Position numbers and translations under genes: made by a program. From NCBI RefSeq assembly GCF_021347895.1, contig NC_067113.1, forward strand, positions 37,278,694 through 37,342,693: DNA of 64,000 bases. The letters are read 5' to 3'. The number at the start of each line of letters is the position of its first letter. Positions within the stretch are counted from its first letter, which is position 1. Below, piece after piece: positions 1 through 10,450 of this stretch. The notes under the pieces were generated by a model. That model worked only from the letters and a program-made list of their open reading frames with translations, ran no database searches and had not been told where the DNA came from. The stretch is from Acanthochromis polyacanthus (Eukaryota > Chordata > Actinopteri > Pomacentridae).

Positions 1-133
1 AGGGCAGGATCTTCTCACAGAACGAGTCGTTGACGGGAACTCGGAGGAAGTGTGAGTCGAGGATGAAGTCGGGTTTGGGGCAGGTGTTGCTGGCGTTCAG
101 GACGTAGGCGATGTCGTTCTGCTGCATCAGATC
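1..133 (-). CDS. dusp16: dusp16 coding exon (partial, runs off left edge)
   Basis: Minus-strand exon of dual-specificity phosphatase 16 (MKP-7), which dephosphorylates JNK and p38 MAP kinases. The reading frame opens after a TTCTTCAG acceptor and encodes the start of the catalytic phosphatase domain: DLMQQNDIAYVLNASNTCPK, then a segment containing VPVNDSFCEKILP, matching vertebrate DUSP16 almost residue for residue. It covers about residues 178-221 of the product. The previous exon (2775-2938) ends on a codon boundary (…NR), so splicing is in phase. The window ends before the CysX5Arg active-site loop, so catalytic competence cannot be judged here. The other closely related phosphatase is DUSP8. 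The match across all four exons, including the N-terminal length, favours DUSP16. Confidence 0.95.
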
Positions 134-366
134 CTGAAGAAGAAGGACAAGCAGAAGATGCAGAAGGAGAAGAATGACAAGAAGAAGAAGCAGAAGGAGA
201 AGAATGACAAGAAGAAGAAGCAGGAGAAGAATGACAAGAAGAAGAAGAAGAAGAATGACAAGAAGAAGGAGAAGAATGACAAGAAGAAGAAGAATGAGAA
301 GAAGAAGGAGAAGAATGGCAAGCAGAAGAAGCAGAAGGAGAACAATGACAAGAAGAAGAAGGAGTT
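134..366. repeat. Polypurine/polypyrimidine tract abutting dusp16 splice acceptor
   Basis: About 230 bp of almost pure purine on the plus strand (GAAGAA/GCAGAAGGAGAAGAATGAC-type units). It begins directly next to the dusp16 exon at 1-133. In the sense of the gene it is a very long C/T-rich tract leading into the acceptor. The open frames on both strands (Lys/Asn/Asp-rich or Ser/Cys/Phe-rich) follow from the simple repeat and are not genes. Confidence 0.9.
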
Positions 367-617
367 ACATTTAGCTGTATATATAGTGGTGTATATTTGT
401 GTAGTTGTGCATATACAGTCATGGAAAAACTTATCAGACCAACTTGTTTTCTTTAATTTCTTGTTCATTTCAATGTCTGGTACCACTACAGGGTGGGAAA
501 GCAAAAATGTCCTATTGACAAATTTGAATGTCCTGCCCAAACGGTGAGGGTAATCAAAACAATAATTAAAATCAAAGTTCCTTACGTTTAACCAATCTTT
601 TTAGTATTTGTCAGACC

Positions 618-767
618 TTGGTGCATTGTGAAGTGAGCAAGCAACAAGCAAAACACAATAGGGTTTGTGCTCTCCTGGATGCCCCAATCCCTCAGAAGGA
701 CATTGCCAAGATTGTTGGCATCAGTGAGAGGACCATTCGCCGCATTCAGCATGCCAGACAGGCAATC
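618..767 (+). pseudogene. Tc1/mariner transposase N-terminal fragment (HTH)
   Basis: The frame encodes a helix-turn-helix of the transposase DNA-binding domain, with core PQKDIAKIVGISERTIRRI. The match ends around 765, where the Harbinger-derived sequence begins. No start codon is confidently assigned and the gene is not functional. The rest of the protein resumes as a degenerate C-terminus after 2040. Confidence 0.75.
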
Positions 768-774
768 TCAAACC

Positions 775-2034
775 TTTATTGTTATCGCATATTAGGCTGG
801 TAGAGCCGGATAATCATAAACCCTCATTGTTGTAGATGTTCATATAGTGCGCCATTCGGCCTACGACTGTATTTGCAGAACTATGTTCATATATCAAACT
901 TCCATCTTCAAACGATATAGAGCGGTGAGTGGCACTGATTGATTATTAATTTGGAAAAGGCATGTGACAATCAGCCCAATCGCTGATCAAGCGGATAAAT
1001 AGCGGGTGACAGCTGTGCGTAATGTGGCACAATGGATGCACTGGCATTACTGGAAGATCACGTTAAGAATGGAGAGAGATTTTAGGGTTCACAGGGATTT
1101 CCTGGCCCATGATGATGACTGGCTAACAAGCCGATTCAGATTCCCTAGAGCAGTACTCTTGGATCTATGTGCTGAACTGGGCCGTCTTAGACCGACCCCC
1201 CCGCCCAAACCATCCCGGTACAGACACAGGAGCTGACGACTCGGGGGTTTCTGGCGACACCGGCTCCTTCCAGCGTTAAGTGGCCGACAGGTATGTGTTT
1301 TATATGAAGAATATATGAGGTTACATTTGTTGTCTAAATCCTATCTGGGTCTGATATACAGTTAAATGATGTCCTTTAGGTCTGGATATCACAACCATCC
1401 CTCGGTGCAATAATGCCAGCTGTTTGGATGACATTATAAACATGACCAGTCAGTACATCAGGTTTCCTTAAACTGTGGGTGAACAGGCCAACATTAAACG
1501 GCAATTTGCAGCAATGTCCGGTTTCCCAAATGTAATCGGCGTAACTGACTGCACTCATGTTGCTGTAAGGGCTCCGAGTGAAGATGAATTTGTCTGTGAA
1601 CCGAAAAAATGTATTCAATCATTGTATAAATTATTTGTACATTGGACATGATCATAACAAATTTAGTGTCAGGGTGGCCTGGGTCAACACATGATTCATT
1701 CATCCTGACGCACAGCAGAGAAAAGACTGCAGGGGGCGCTGTGTGAAATGCCGTGGATCAGCAGCTTATTTATATACAGATACATTCATGAGTTACTTTG
1801 CATTGACCATTCATGGTAAAATGTGGGTGTGTTGTGGGCGGAATGTGAGCTGGATCCACCTGTGCAATCTTCCAGCTGGAGTGTGATTATAAAAGGGAAA
1901 TTGCGTGCCGCTGTGCGTACGCACAGTTTTATAAATCAGAATATTTTTTTGCGTACGCCCATTTCAGATTTTCGGCGTAGTCAAACTTTTAGTCTGGATC
2001 CTACACAATGTTTTATAAATGAAGCCCCAGGACT
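775..2034 (+). mobile_element. PIF/Harbinger-type element nested in the mariner copy
   Basis: The sequence between the two mariner halves encodes a broken HARBI1-like transposase. It ends in a typical Harbinger-like terminus (…ATGTTTTATAAATGAAGCCCC, ending about 2031). I could not find a matching inverted end near 770-800, so the left boundary is approximate and that end may be lost. A TATA-like GGATAAATAG lies near 992, upstream of the coding remnant. Confidence 0.7.
1060..1715 (+). pseudogene. Harbinger (HARBI1-like) transposase remnant
   Basis: Recognisable blocks run in order on the plus strand. The first is RDFLAHDDDWLTSRFRFPRA followed by VLLDLCAELG (about 1099-1180). Next come the linker region and then, near 1480-1590, EQANIKRQFAAMSGFPNVIG with TDCTHVAVRAPSEDEF. 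The Asp of the DCTH block belongs to the DDE triad of this family. Stops and frameshifts separate the blocks (for example at 1234-1236), so it is a pseudogene. The nuclease-domain C-terminus fades out by about 1715. Confidence 0.8.
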
Positions 2035-2039
2035 TTAAA

Positions 2040-2480
2040 TGCAGCTGATTCCATCATACTTTACATCCTATCTGACCTGCTTCAGGGTCTATAAGAGGAC
2101 ATTTCATGTCATCAGCAGCACTGCACATGAGTGGAACAGGGACAATGAACCAGGTCATGTTTGGGGCTACTCTAGAAAACAGTCTTCTTCCATCAGCTGG
2201 AAAACTCTTTCCTGCCTCCAATGACCAGATTTTCCAACAAAACAAGGTCAGTTAAAGCCTGGATGGAGAACCAGAACATTGGAACCATGCCTTGGCTGCT
2301 CAATCACCAGATCTAAATCCAACTGAAAACCTGCGGAAAGTCATGAAACACTAAATGGAGAACCACAAGCCCAAAAACAAAGCACATTAGTTAGAATTAT
2401 TGTAAGAAGCTGATGGAGAGCATGCCAAGACACATGTCTGCAGTCATCAAAAACAATGGTTATGAATCAGTACTAACTCC
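2040..2480 (+). pseudogene. Tc1/mariner transposase C-terminal fragment
   Basis: After the Harbinger end, the plus strand again reads as mariner transposase. It includes the FQQNK block (originally the DN motif region) near 2234 and AQSPDLNPTENLRKVMKH near 2300-2352, the SPDLNPIEN signature of Tc1/mariner. In-frame stops occur, so it is inactive. With 618-767 it frames the inserted Harbinger. Confidence 0.8.
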
Positions 2481-2774
2481 TATGTGGATCATGGGACTAA
2501 AGCAGACAGAAAAGATAACATGGAATCCTAAAAGCTGTTTCTGGCAGAACAATGCCGTAGCTACTGATGATTGGTTATTATCTAGAAAACCATTAAAATG
2601 TCTGATATCAGCTCTGAAATTACACTCTGATGAGTTGTTCTTGTTGCTTTCATTTTATTTGTCCAAACTATCGCACCTTTAGTGGAACCAGGCATGAAAA
2701 TGAACAAGAAACTGAAGAAAACCAGCCTGGTTCCATGACTGCAGATGTGTATATAGCTGTGTAACTGGCCGTAC

Positions 2775-2938
2775 CCTGTTCAGGACATCCCTCTGGCAGC
2801 CCAGGTAAAGGTGAGGCAGGATGCGGGTGGGTCCGGTGCTGGTAACGGGTAAAGAGGGCTGGGAGATGCAGGAGGGAACCAGGGTGGACTTCCCCTCACA
2901 CAGACCCGGGAACAGCTGGGAGAACTCGGAGAACCCAC
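2775..2938 (-). CDS. dusp16: dusp16 coding exon (rhodanese end to catalytic-domain start)
   Basis: A 164-bp exon with acceptor TTCTCAG and donor GTACGG. It begins with two bases that complete a Gly codon from the exon at 5160-5298 and ends on a codon boundary. The product reads GFSEFSQLFPGLCEGKSTL, then a segment with PTRILPHLYLGCQRDVLN, covering about residues 123-177. This is the end of the rhodanese-like (CH2) domain, the linker and the first strand of the phosphatase domain. The residues match DUSP16 closely. Confidence 0.96.
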
Positions 2939-3745
2939 CTGAGAACACAGACCCTTCAGTCCAGGTGGAACCAACAGCTGCTAAACATCATGGACCAATA
3001 AAAACCCTCTGTGGTCACCTGAACACACCTGTCCAGCCCTCAGGTGTGTTCCTCCACCGGTAAACCAGCAGCAACCTGAACACCTGATCTAAGAGGGTTG
3101 TTTCTCCTTAAAACTTCCACTGATCAGAACGCTGCTTCCACCTGTTCTAGAGCGAACCATCAGGTCCTGGATCTTCTGACCCTGAAGAGTCCATCTCGGG
3201 ATCCATGAAGATCAAACTTCTGGATTTATAGTAAAACTAGAATAATTCTGATTCCTGTGAACTTCCTCTTAACGTCTGTAGGACCAGAACACGGAGCTCT
3301 GAGAACCACAGATCTAACGTGAGGGTGGAGTCCACACAGTGATGACATCATGGTTACATAAGCCTCAGTGGAAACAAGGACGACCCACAGCTTCATGTCA
3401 CTGTTCAATGTTAACTAGTGAGAAGGTCTGAAAGCAGTCAGATCAGTAATCACAGATCAATAACCAGCTCAGTCAACTATACATAACTGGAACACTACTA
3501 CATGTCTTCAACACCAAAATAGAGGAATTATAAAAGTACTAAACTGAAGCCACTTTAAAAATAAATAAATGAGTTTTAAACGTCTTTGACTTTGACTGTT
3601 TTTCACAGCTTGAACTATTTTATAGCAGCTTTAAACTCTACGATTATTATCGTGTTTAAGAACTTCTAAAAATGAGGATATTTATTCAGATTCAGTTTCA
3701 GATATGGTGCTCTGTTGTGAGTTTTTATCACTGAGGAACAAAATC
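2939..3745. other. dusp16: dusp16 intron, no further feature
   Basis: Intronic sequence between the exon at 2775-2938 and the tandem array. I see no coding, RNA-gene or repeat signal that I can support. Confidence 0.6.
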
Positions 3746-5000
3746 TAGATGTTACTGATCATGAATATGGATTACTGTTCTAGATGTTACTGATCATATG
3801 GATTACTGTTCTAGATGTTACTGACCATAAATATGGATTAGTGTTCTAGATGTTACTGATCATGAATACGGATTAATGTTCTAGATGTTACTGATCATAA
3901 ATACGGATTAATGTTCTAGATGTTACTGATCATAAATACGGATTAATGTTCTAGATGTTACTGATCATAAATACGGATTAATGTTCTAGAGGTTACTGAT
4001 CATGAATACGGATTAATGTTCTAGATGTTACTGATCATGAATACGGATTAATGTTCTAGATGTTACTGATCATAAATACGGATTAATGTTCTAGATGTTA
4101 CTGATCATGAATACGGATTAATGTTCTAGATGTTACTGATCATGAATACGGATTAATGTTCTAGATGTTACTGATCATAAATACGGATTAATGTTCTAGA
4201 TGTTACTGATCATAAATACGGATTAATGTTCTAGATGTTACTGATCATAAATACGGATTAATGTTCTAGAGGTTACTGATCATGAATACGGATTAATGTT
4301 CTAGATGTTACTGATCATATGGATTAATGTTCTAGACGTTACTGACCATAAATATGGATTAGTGTTCTAGATGTTACTGATCATAAATACGGATTAATGT
4401 TCTAGATGTTACTGATCATAAATACGGATTAATGTTCTAGAGGTTACTGACCATAAATATGGATTAGTGTTCTCGATGTTACTGATCATGAATACGGATT
4501 AATGTTCTAGATGTTACTGATCATATGGATTAATGTTCTAGACGTTACTGACCGTTACTGACCATAAATATGGATTAGTGTTCTAGATGTTACTGATCAT
4601 GAATACGGATTAGTGTTCTAGATGTTACTGATCATGAATACGGATTAATGTTCTAGATGTTACTGATCATGAATACGGATTAATGTTCTAGATGTTACTG
4701 ATCATATGGATTAATGTTCTAGACGTTACTGACCATAAATACGGATTAGTGTTCTAGATATTACTGATCATGAATATGGATTAGTGTTCTAGATGTTACT
4801 GATCATAAATACGGATTAGTGTTCTAGATGTTACTGATCATAAATACGGATTAGTGTTCTAGATGTTACTGATCATAAATACGGATTAGTGTTCAAGATG
4901 TTACTGATCATAGATATGGATTAGTGTTCAAGATGTTACTGATCATAGATATGGATTAGTGTTCAAGATGTTACTGATCATAGATATGGATTAGTGTTCC
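3746..5000. repeat. 35-bp minisatellite in dusp16 intron
   Basis: About 35 head-to-tail copies of a 35-bp unit beginning TTCTAGATGTTACTGATCAT and ending in a variable AAATACGGATTAATG half. Variants differ at a few positions (AAATACGG, GAATACGG, AAATATGG, or a deletion leaving CATATGG). The array ends about 160 bp before the 3' boundary of the exon at 5160. Confidence 0.95.
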
Positions 5001-5159
5001 ACGGGTTCATGTTACAGAGAAGATGGACTAGAACGATGATCCTCAGTGGAATATTTACCTCAGGCTGAGCTTCTGTTATAAAGCAGTAGAACCAGACTGG
5101 AACCAGCAGCCTACTCAGTTCCTGAACTAAACCTGTTCTCCAGGTGATACCAGACTCAC

Positions 5160-5298
5160 CTGTAAGCAGGTGAACTGAAGGGAAGCCTCTCTCCAGTTTG
5201 ACCAGCAGGACGCTGAGGAAGGACTCAGAGCTCAGAGCAGTCGGGTCTGAAGAGTTCTGATCATAGACGACCACCTCCTGGTCCACCTGGAGCTCCAA
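5160..5298 (-). CDS. dusp16: dusp16 coding exon (rhodanese domain)
   Basis: A 139-bp exon, acceptor TTCCAG and donor GTGAGT. It starts on a codon boundary and ends one base into a Gly codon. The product is LELQVDQEVVVYDQNSSDPT, then a segment containing FLSVLLVKLERGFPSVHLL, about residues 77-123. This is the second half of the rhodanese-like domain that positions MAP kinase substrates. The VVVYDQ core is conserved in MKPs. Confidence 0.96.
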
Positions 5299-6234
5299 CT
5301 GGAACCAAACACAGAACACACACCTGTCAGAACCCACCTGTATGTGAAGGAGAAGAAGCAGCAGCAGCAACTCAGATATCCAGAAAGTATTCAGATCGTC
5401 ACTGAACAGCAGGTCAAAGTGAAAACATTGATTTATTTCATGTAAAAACATCATGAAATCATTCTGTAGCTGACATTAGTTAATAGTTATTGTATAAAAC
5501 AATGATCTCAGTAATGATCAGAACATCATGAAGCACTTCAGGTGATCTGCTCCAGTGTTTGGATCATTTTATTTTACAGTTTCCTGATGTTAGGTCAGCG
5601 TTTTAAAGTCCTGATTCTACGTGAAAATATCCTTAAAACCAGCAACGCCATCTTTACTGAGTGAAGACCAGCGGCTTGGCTGCTGTAACTTCCATTCAGA
5701 GCAGGAAACTCTCCTTTTTCGCCTCAGAATCACTTTCAGCTCGTAATCACATGGAAAGCGTCGCCTCAGAAATAAAGCCAAGCTTCCTTAAAGCTGCTAT
5801 TCCAATTTAACACGACACCACAAGAAGGGAGGAGGACTCTTTGTTCAGGAATAACTCAGACACAGACTCAACTCCAGAATATTCATGGATTCAGGAAGAC
5901 TCCCTACAGCGAAAACTAGCCGCAGACATCAGAGATAACAGATAGAGAGGATGATGGTTAGTTTAGAGTTCAGCAAAGAAGAAGAAATGTTCTGATGAGT
6001 TTGATTTATTCTCAGCATTTTCAGAATAAACGTCTGTTCCTGAGCTGTTTGAATGTTCTGCCTTGTGCTTCTTTAAAAGGTCTAAAATTCACAATTTTGT
6101 GGTTATTTGCAGTCTGTTAAAAGAAAATAAGTCTTTTATATAAAACGAGAAAAGCCCTCCAAGAGCTCAGTCCTCCTCCAAGGCTGCTCATTCCCAAGTA
6201 TGTCAGAAATGCAGCATTGTTTATTAGTTATTGA
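5299..6234. other. dusp16: dusp16 intron, unannotated
   Basis: Intronic sequence with no gene, repeat or RNA that I can support. Confidence 0.55.
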
Positions 6235-6246
6235 TGATCAGAAACC

Positions 6247-6352
6247 CTCCATCCATCCTCTATCCACCGCTTTATCCTCACTTGGGTCGCGGGGGGTGCT
6301 GGAGTCTATCCCAGCTGATTCGAGCGAAGGCAGGGGACACCCTGGACAGGTC
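6247..6352 (-). mobile_element. 5'-truncated tRNA-type SINE with target duplication
   Basis: This is the tail end of the SINE seen complete at 29243-29618, with the ATCC-repeat tail and the block TGCTGGAGTCTATCCCAG in the same orientation. It is flanked by a perfect 12-bp target duplication, TGATCAGAAACC, at 6235-6246 and 6353-6364. The 5' promoter half is missing, as expected of truncated LINE-mediated retrotransposition. Confidence 0.88.
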
Positions 6353-6713
6353 TGATCAGAAACCACGTGACCTAAATATGTAGCAGGCGGCGGGAATTGA
6401 TGAGACTCAGAAACACCCCCACAGTTTAATCAGTTGTTCCTTGGATCATTTCTGATGGATAAGTCCTCAGAGGTGGATTTGTAGTAGGATCACAATCAGC
6501 TGATGTAGTGTTCACTGGTTGTCATGGTTACAGTGACGCCGTGCTGCTATCTGGTAATGATACAGAAATCTTTAACACATCTATTGATGCAGTTTATAGT
6601 CTGGATCCATGGATTGGTTAAAGAATCTGATCACTTGGTCCTTGTGTCATTTCTGATCTTCACTGAAAATTTCATCGACATCTGTTGGTCAGTTTTAGAG
6701 GAATGCTGCTGAC

Positions 6714-6776
6714 AGACGGACGGACGGGCGGGCGGGCGGGCGGACGGACGGACAGGTGGACAGGCAGGCAGACAAA
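6714..6776. repeat. GGAC/GGGC simple repeat with G-quadruplex motif
   Basis: A tetranucleotide-like run. Its core at 6726-6740 is four GGG runs separated by single C bases on the plus strand, an ideal short-loop G-quadruplex motif. The plus strand is the template strand of dusp16 here. Confidence 0.85.
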
Positions 6777-8295
6777 ATCACTTAACTCCACCACGTTATA
6801 ATAATAAACAGGTCAAAACTTTCCAGTTTCTAAACAGGCAGAATCAGAGACACTAAAGCATAAGGTTCAGTATTTCTAGACTCTAAAGTAGATGCAGTAA
6901 ATCACTGAGGACATTTTCAGGAATCGTCATGTTTTTATGGGACTTCATATCTGATGGCTACAAACCAGAAGAAACAAAGAGGAGACGAGGAAAAAGATCA
7001 AAGACGTACAAACTGAGCTGAGTCGTCTTAGAAAAGATGAACATCAGCATCAGAAACACTGCTTTTATTTGTTTAGTTTCAGGAATTAGGTCACTGGCTC
7101 CTCCTACCTGATGACATCACACAAGTGGTGAAAGATGGTGAGCTCTGATTAGTCAGAGATCAACATGCAGCTGAAGCTCTGGACTTCAGTAAAATCAGCA
7201 GATGTTCTTTCACTGGATTCTCTGTTCCTGTTTTAACTTCATCAAGTTACATCAGCAATTTTAAGGTTTGTCTAAAAATGCTGATGTTATATCTGAGGTT
7301 CTGTCCCTCAACGTTCTTATGAAACATCTGGAAGCGTTTCAGTTGATTTCATAACGGAGCTGAAGCAGCTGAAGGTCAGAACATCTAAAATCTGAAGAAT
7401 TCCAGCAGACTCATGACTGAGGACGACTTTCATCAGTTCAGACTGAGGGTGGAAGTCATTTATTACAGCTCATGTTTGGTCTGTTTCCAGCACATCTGAT
7501 CAGAGAGACTGAAGGAAAGTAAAAACTGATTCTGTGTTTTTAGATTTATGAACGTTCATTCTGGACGTGACACACAGCAGAAACGAGAGGAATCCGGAAA
7601 ACATCAATAGATGAAACTGACAACCAGGAATAACTTCAGTCTGTTGCTTCATTTCCTGCTTTACACTTGGTCATAAAATGTGAAGAAGGAAAGAACACCT
7701 GATATTCAGCTGTGTTTCTGCTGGATTTATAAATTAGTAATGGGTTTGAACAGTTTTGAGGTGATGAACACGTCTTTATTTTAGAATTTAGTCATTTTAA
7801 CATCATGCAAACGTAAAAAAACTATAAAATCCCCTCACAAACTGGATGAAGAAAATATTATATTTCTCTGATTTCTGAGGAGGTTCATGAATGTTATTGT
7901 GAGATAAGAAGGTGTTGTCATGTTGGCTCTGACTGAAGGGTTTTACAGTAACCCTGTTTTAAAATACTTCTGTCCGGAGCTGCAGCTGAATAAGATTTAT
8001 TAATTCCACAGCGGGGAAATTTACAGTGTACAGCAGCAAATAGAACATTTAAATTAAAGAAAGAATGCAGCACACAACGCACACAGTGCATATATATATA
8101 TATAAATAAAAGTATTTTGTTCAGAAGAAGAAAAGAAAGCAGTATTTACAGCAAAATTTCTATGAAATTGCACAGCGTTATTGTTTACATTTTTTATAAA
8201 CAAAACTCACCATGTTTTACTTCACCTGAACACAGGCGTCTAATCTGCTCCCCCTTCTATAAGCCCCTCCCCTTACCTAGGCCCCTCCCCCTCAC
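6777..8295. other. dusp16: dusp16 intron, unannotated
   Basis: Intronic sequence. A short TA run lies near 8090-8104. Nothing else is supportable. Confidence 0.55.
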
Positions 8296-8523
8296 CTTCT
8301 TCTTGGCCGAGTGCTGCAGCAGCTCGCTGATCTGGACCTTGTCCTGCTGCAGCCTCCTCTTCATCAGCTTGGAGCAGTTGACGTTGACGGCCTCCAGGAT
8401 GTGGGCGGAGTTAAAGTCCACGAAGGGCCGGCTGTCGATCAGAACCACCCGGTCCAGACCACCCTCCAGCAGGGCCACCAGGGCCTGGGCTCCGATTGGA
8501 CGCACCGCCCTGGGCCTCGGCAT
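8296..8523 (-). CDS. dusp16: dusp16 first coding exon (start codon)
   Basis: The first 76 residues of DUSP16/MKP-7, starting MPRPRAVRPIGAQALVALLE. The Met is 20 residues before the conserved LVALLE end, exactly as in mammalian DUSP16, which supports this start. It contains the first half of the rhodanese-like domain (VVLIDSRPFVDFNSAHILEA). It also has the MAP kinase docking motif KLMKRRLQQDK, with basic residues at about 55-57 followed by Leu. The exon ends HSAKKK with donor GTGAGG. The N-terminal 14 residues before LVALLE are not conserved with mammals, and the exon is GC-rich. In the cell MKP-7 shuttles between nucleus and cytoplasm and inactivates JNK and p38. Splicing to 5160-5298 is in phase. 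The 5' UTR part of the exon extends above 8523 by an undetermined length. Confidence 0.95.
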
Positions 8524-9111
8524 CCTGGCTCCCCCCTCCCCCCTCCCCCTCCTGGGCGGCGGCAGGAAGTCACTAGAAGCAGAGTGACATCACGTCACAG
8601 CGGTGTGATGTCATCAGGAGGGCATGTGGTGGTCCAGCAGTGTTTACTGTTTATTGTGTTTTTTCTTCTGCAGCAGCTTCAAGCTCTGAAACACAAAAAC
8701 CATCACATTTAATTTTGATTCAAAGTGCAGAAGAAAATATTACACAGACTATTGATTAATCATCAGATTATTGATTAAACGTCAGATTATTGATTAAACA
8801 TCAGATTATTATTGACTGCAGTGATCAGGTCCTGATTGGCTGCTCGGTTAAGGGAACTTACATTAATGTCCTCCAACAGCACCAAAGGTTCTGATTTTAA
8901 ATAAAAACTGGAGGCTGATCCAAATCTTTAAACTTCTGTTTTCTTAAAGACGTTCTAATATTCTACATCTTTATCCGACTGATTCCTTGTCGTTTCTCTG
9001 TGAATAGAACAACAGCGCACTAGTTGTAGTGTAGAGTTGTAGAGCATTAGAACAGACATTAGAACATCGTGGATGTGTGAAAGCTCAGCAGCATCTATTA
9101 ATAAGCTGATC
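8524..9111. other. dusp16: dusp16 intron 1, 3' part
   Basis: 5' UTR or intronic sequence upstream of the dusp16 start codon. Short ATTGATTAA repeats occur at 8749-8810. No gene is seen. Confidence 0.5.
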
Positions 9112-9202
9112 ACCATGTTCTCTAGACGTTCTTTAGACGTTCTTTAAACATTCTCTGACGTTCTCTAATGTTGTCTCGATGTCCTCTAGACATTCTCTAG
9201 AT

Positions 9203-9414
9203 CAGGGGTGTCAAACTCAGTTCCTGGAGGTCCACTATCCTGCATGTTCTAGATGTTTCTCTTCCAACACACCTGATTCAAATGATCAGCTCATCATCAA
9301 GCTCAGCAGAAGCCTGATAACGAGCCTGATCATTTGAATCAGGTGTGTTGGAAGAGGGAAACATCTAGAACATGCAGGATAGTGGCCCTCCAGGAACGGA
9401 TCTTGACACCCCTG
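9203..9414. mobile_element. hAT-type MITE, palindromic (CAGGGGTGTCAAACTC)
   Basis: The ends are CAGGGGTGTCAAACTC and its inverse (…TTGACACCCCTG). The body is nearly a full palindrome: TTCCAACACACCTGATTCAA near 9263 pairs with its complement near 9336. Flanks are CTCTAGAT and CTCCAGAT, an 8-bp hAT-style duplication with one change. There is no coding capacity. Confidence 0.88.
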
Positions 9415-9527
9415 CTCCAGATGCTCTCTGATATCCTGTAGATGTTCTGTTGACGTTCTCTGACATTCTTTAAACATTTTGTAATATTCTCTGACATTCT
9501 CTAACGTTCTCTAGACATTCTCTAGAT

Positions 9528-10363
9528 CAGGGGTCGGTAACCTTTAACACTCAAAGAACCATTTCGACCCGTTTCCCACAGAAAAGAAAACACCGGGAGC
9601 CGCAAAATCCTTTTGGCATTTAAAATGAAGACAACACTGCATATATCGCTTTTTTACCTCTATGTCCTTGTTAATCAGTCGTGATTAATTAATTACAAAG
9701 CCTCTAATTAGATTCATTTTTTAAATTGTGTCCTTCCACTAATATTTATCTTACTTGGTTAATGTCATTTTTGCTCCTGGACCTCATATGTTACGTAATG
9801 TTAGCTGGAAATCAATATTTTGCGAATGTCTATTTAACTTGTAAAATCTATTTATATATTTATCTTAAGCTAATAACTTTTCTGCCCTACTTTCCAAGAC
9901 GACACTCTGACTCTCTGACCTGCTGCCTGGATGTGACATCGAGCCGTGTTCTTGTGAGTAACGTGTATTACCCTATCATGAGTACTTTTGACTCAAAGAC
10001 GTGTCTTTCTTGGAGTGGAGCTTTAATATACAGGCTTGCCATTCTTGAGTACAAAACAATGTGAAACTACAGGCGTTGCTTCTCCAGGAGTAAAACAAAA
10101 AAAAGGCATGAAACATGTGGGAATCGGAAGCTCAGTGTTGTCTCTCTGCATCAGCTTTGGGCTCTCATGTCACAGGCACAGCACATCCGGTGGAGTGACA
10201 CGTCAAAGTAAGAGCGGTAATTTCACAATAAAATTCTCTATATTAAAATGCATTGAAACGCACCTGAAAGGCAGAACAATTTATTTTCTAAAGTTACAGG
10301 GAGCCACAACAGAGGGCTGAAAGAGCTGCATGCGGCTGCGGAGTCGCGAGTTGCCGACCCCTG
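9528..10363. mobile_element. hAT-type non-autonomous element (CAGGGGTCGG ends)
   Basis: It starts CAGGGGTCGGTAACC and ends with the inverse GTTGCCGACCCCTG. Flanking 8-mers are CTCTAGAT and CTTTAGAC (6 of 8 equal). The interior has no convincing transposase. The open frames inside are short and unrelated to known proteins. Confidence 0.85.
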
Positions 10364-10450
10364 CTTTAGACGTTCTGACATCCTGTACACGTTCTCTAGA
10401 CGTTTTCTGACATTCTGTATATGCTCTGAAGACGTTCTCTGACTCACGGC

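Larger units (their letters stand above)
416..2741 (+). mobile_element. Tc1/mariner-like element, split by a Harbinger insertion
   Basis: Inverted ends are visible. CAGTCATGGAAAAACTT starts at 416 and the right end (…TTCCATGACTG, ending 2741) is its degenerate inverse. Both termini continue into matching stretches (…TTTCTTGTTCATTT… near 460 and its complement near 2700). The left flank is TA. The right flank is CA, which looks like a mutated TA duplication. A transposase N-terminus is at 618-767 and a C-terminus at 2040-2480, with a second transposon between them. The whole lies in a dusp16 intron. Confidence 0.8.
9112..10450. repeat. Degenerate GTTCTCTAGACATTCTCTGA minisatellite carrying two hAT copies
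   Basis: Short imperfect repeats of the type GTTCTCTAGACATTCTCTGA at 9112-9202, 9415-9527 and 10364-10450. They are one array cut by the insertions at 9203-9414 and 9528-10363. Confidence 0.75.

Noticed and set aside
158..547. Lys/Asn/Asp-rich open frames and Ser/Cys-rich frames on the other strand
   Set aside because: Produced by the purine-rich simple repeat beside the dusp16 exon. No start context or domain.
4978..5454. 158-codon minus frame taken as one exon
   Set aside because: Only 5160-5298 is coding. The flanks are intron and repeat, with clear AG and GT borders.
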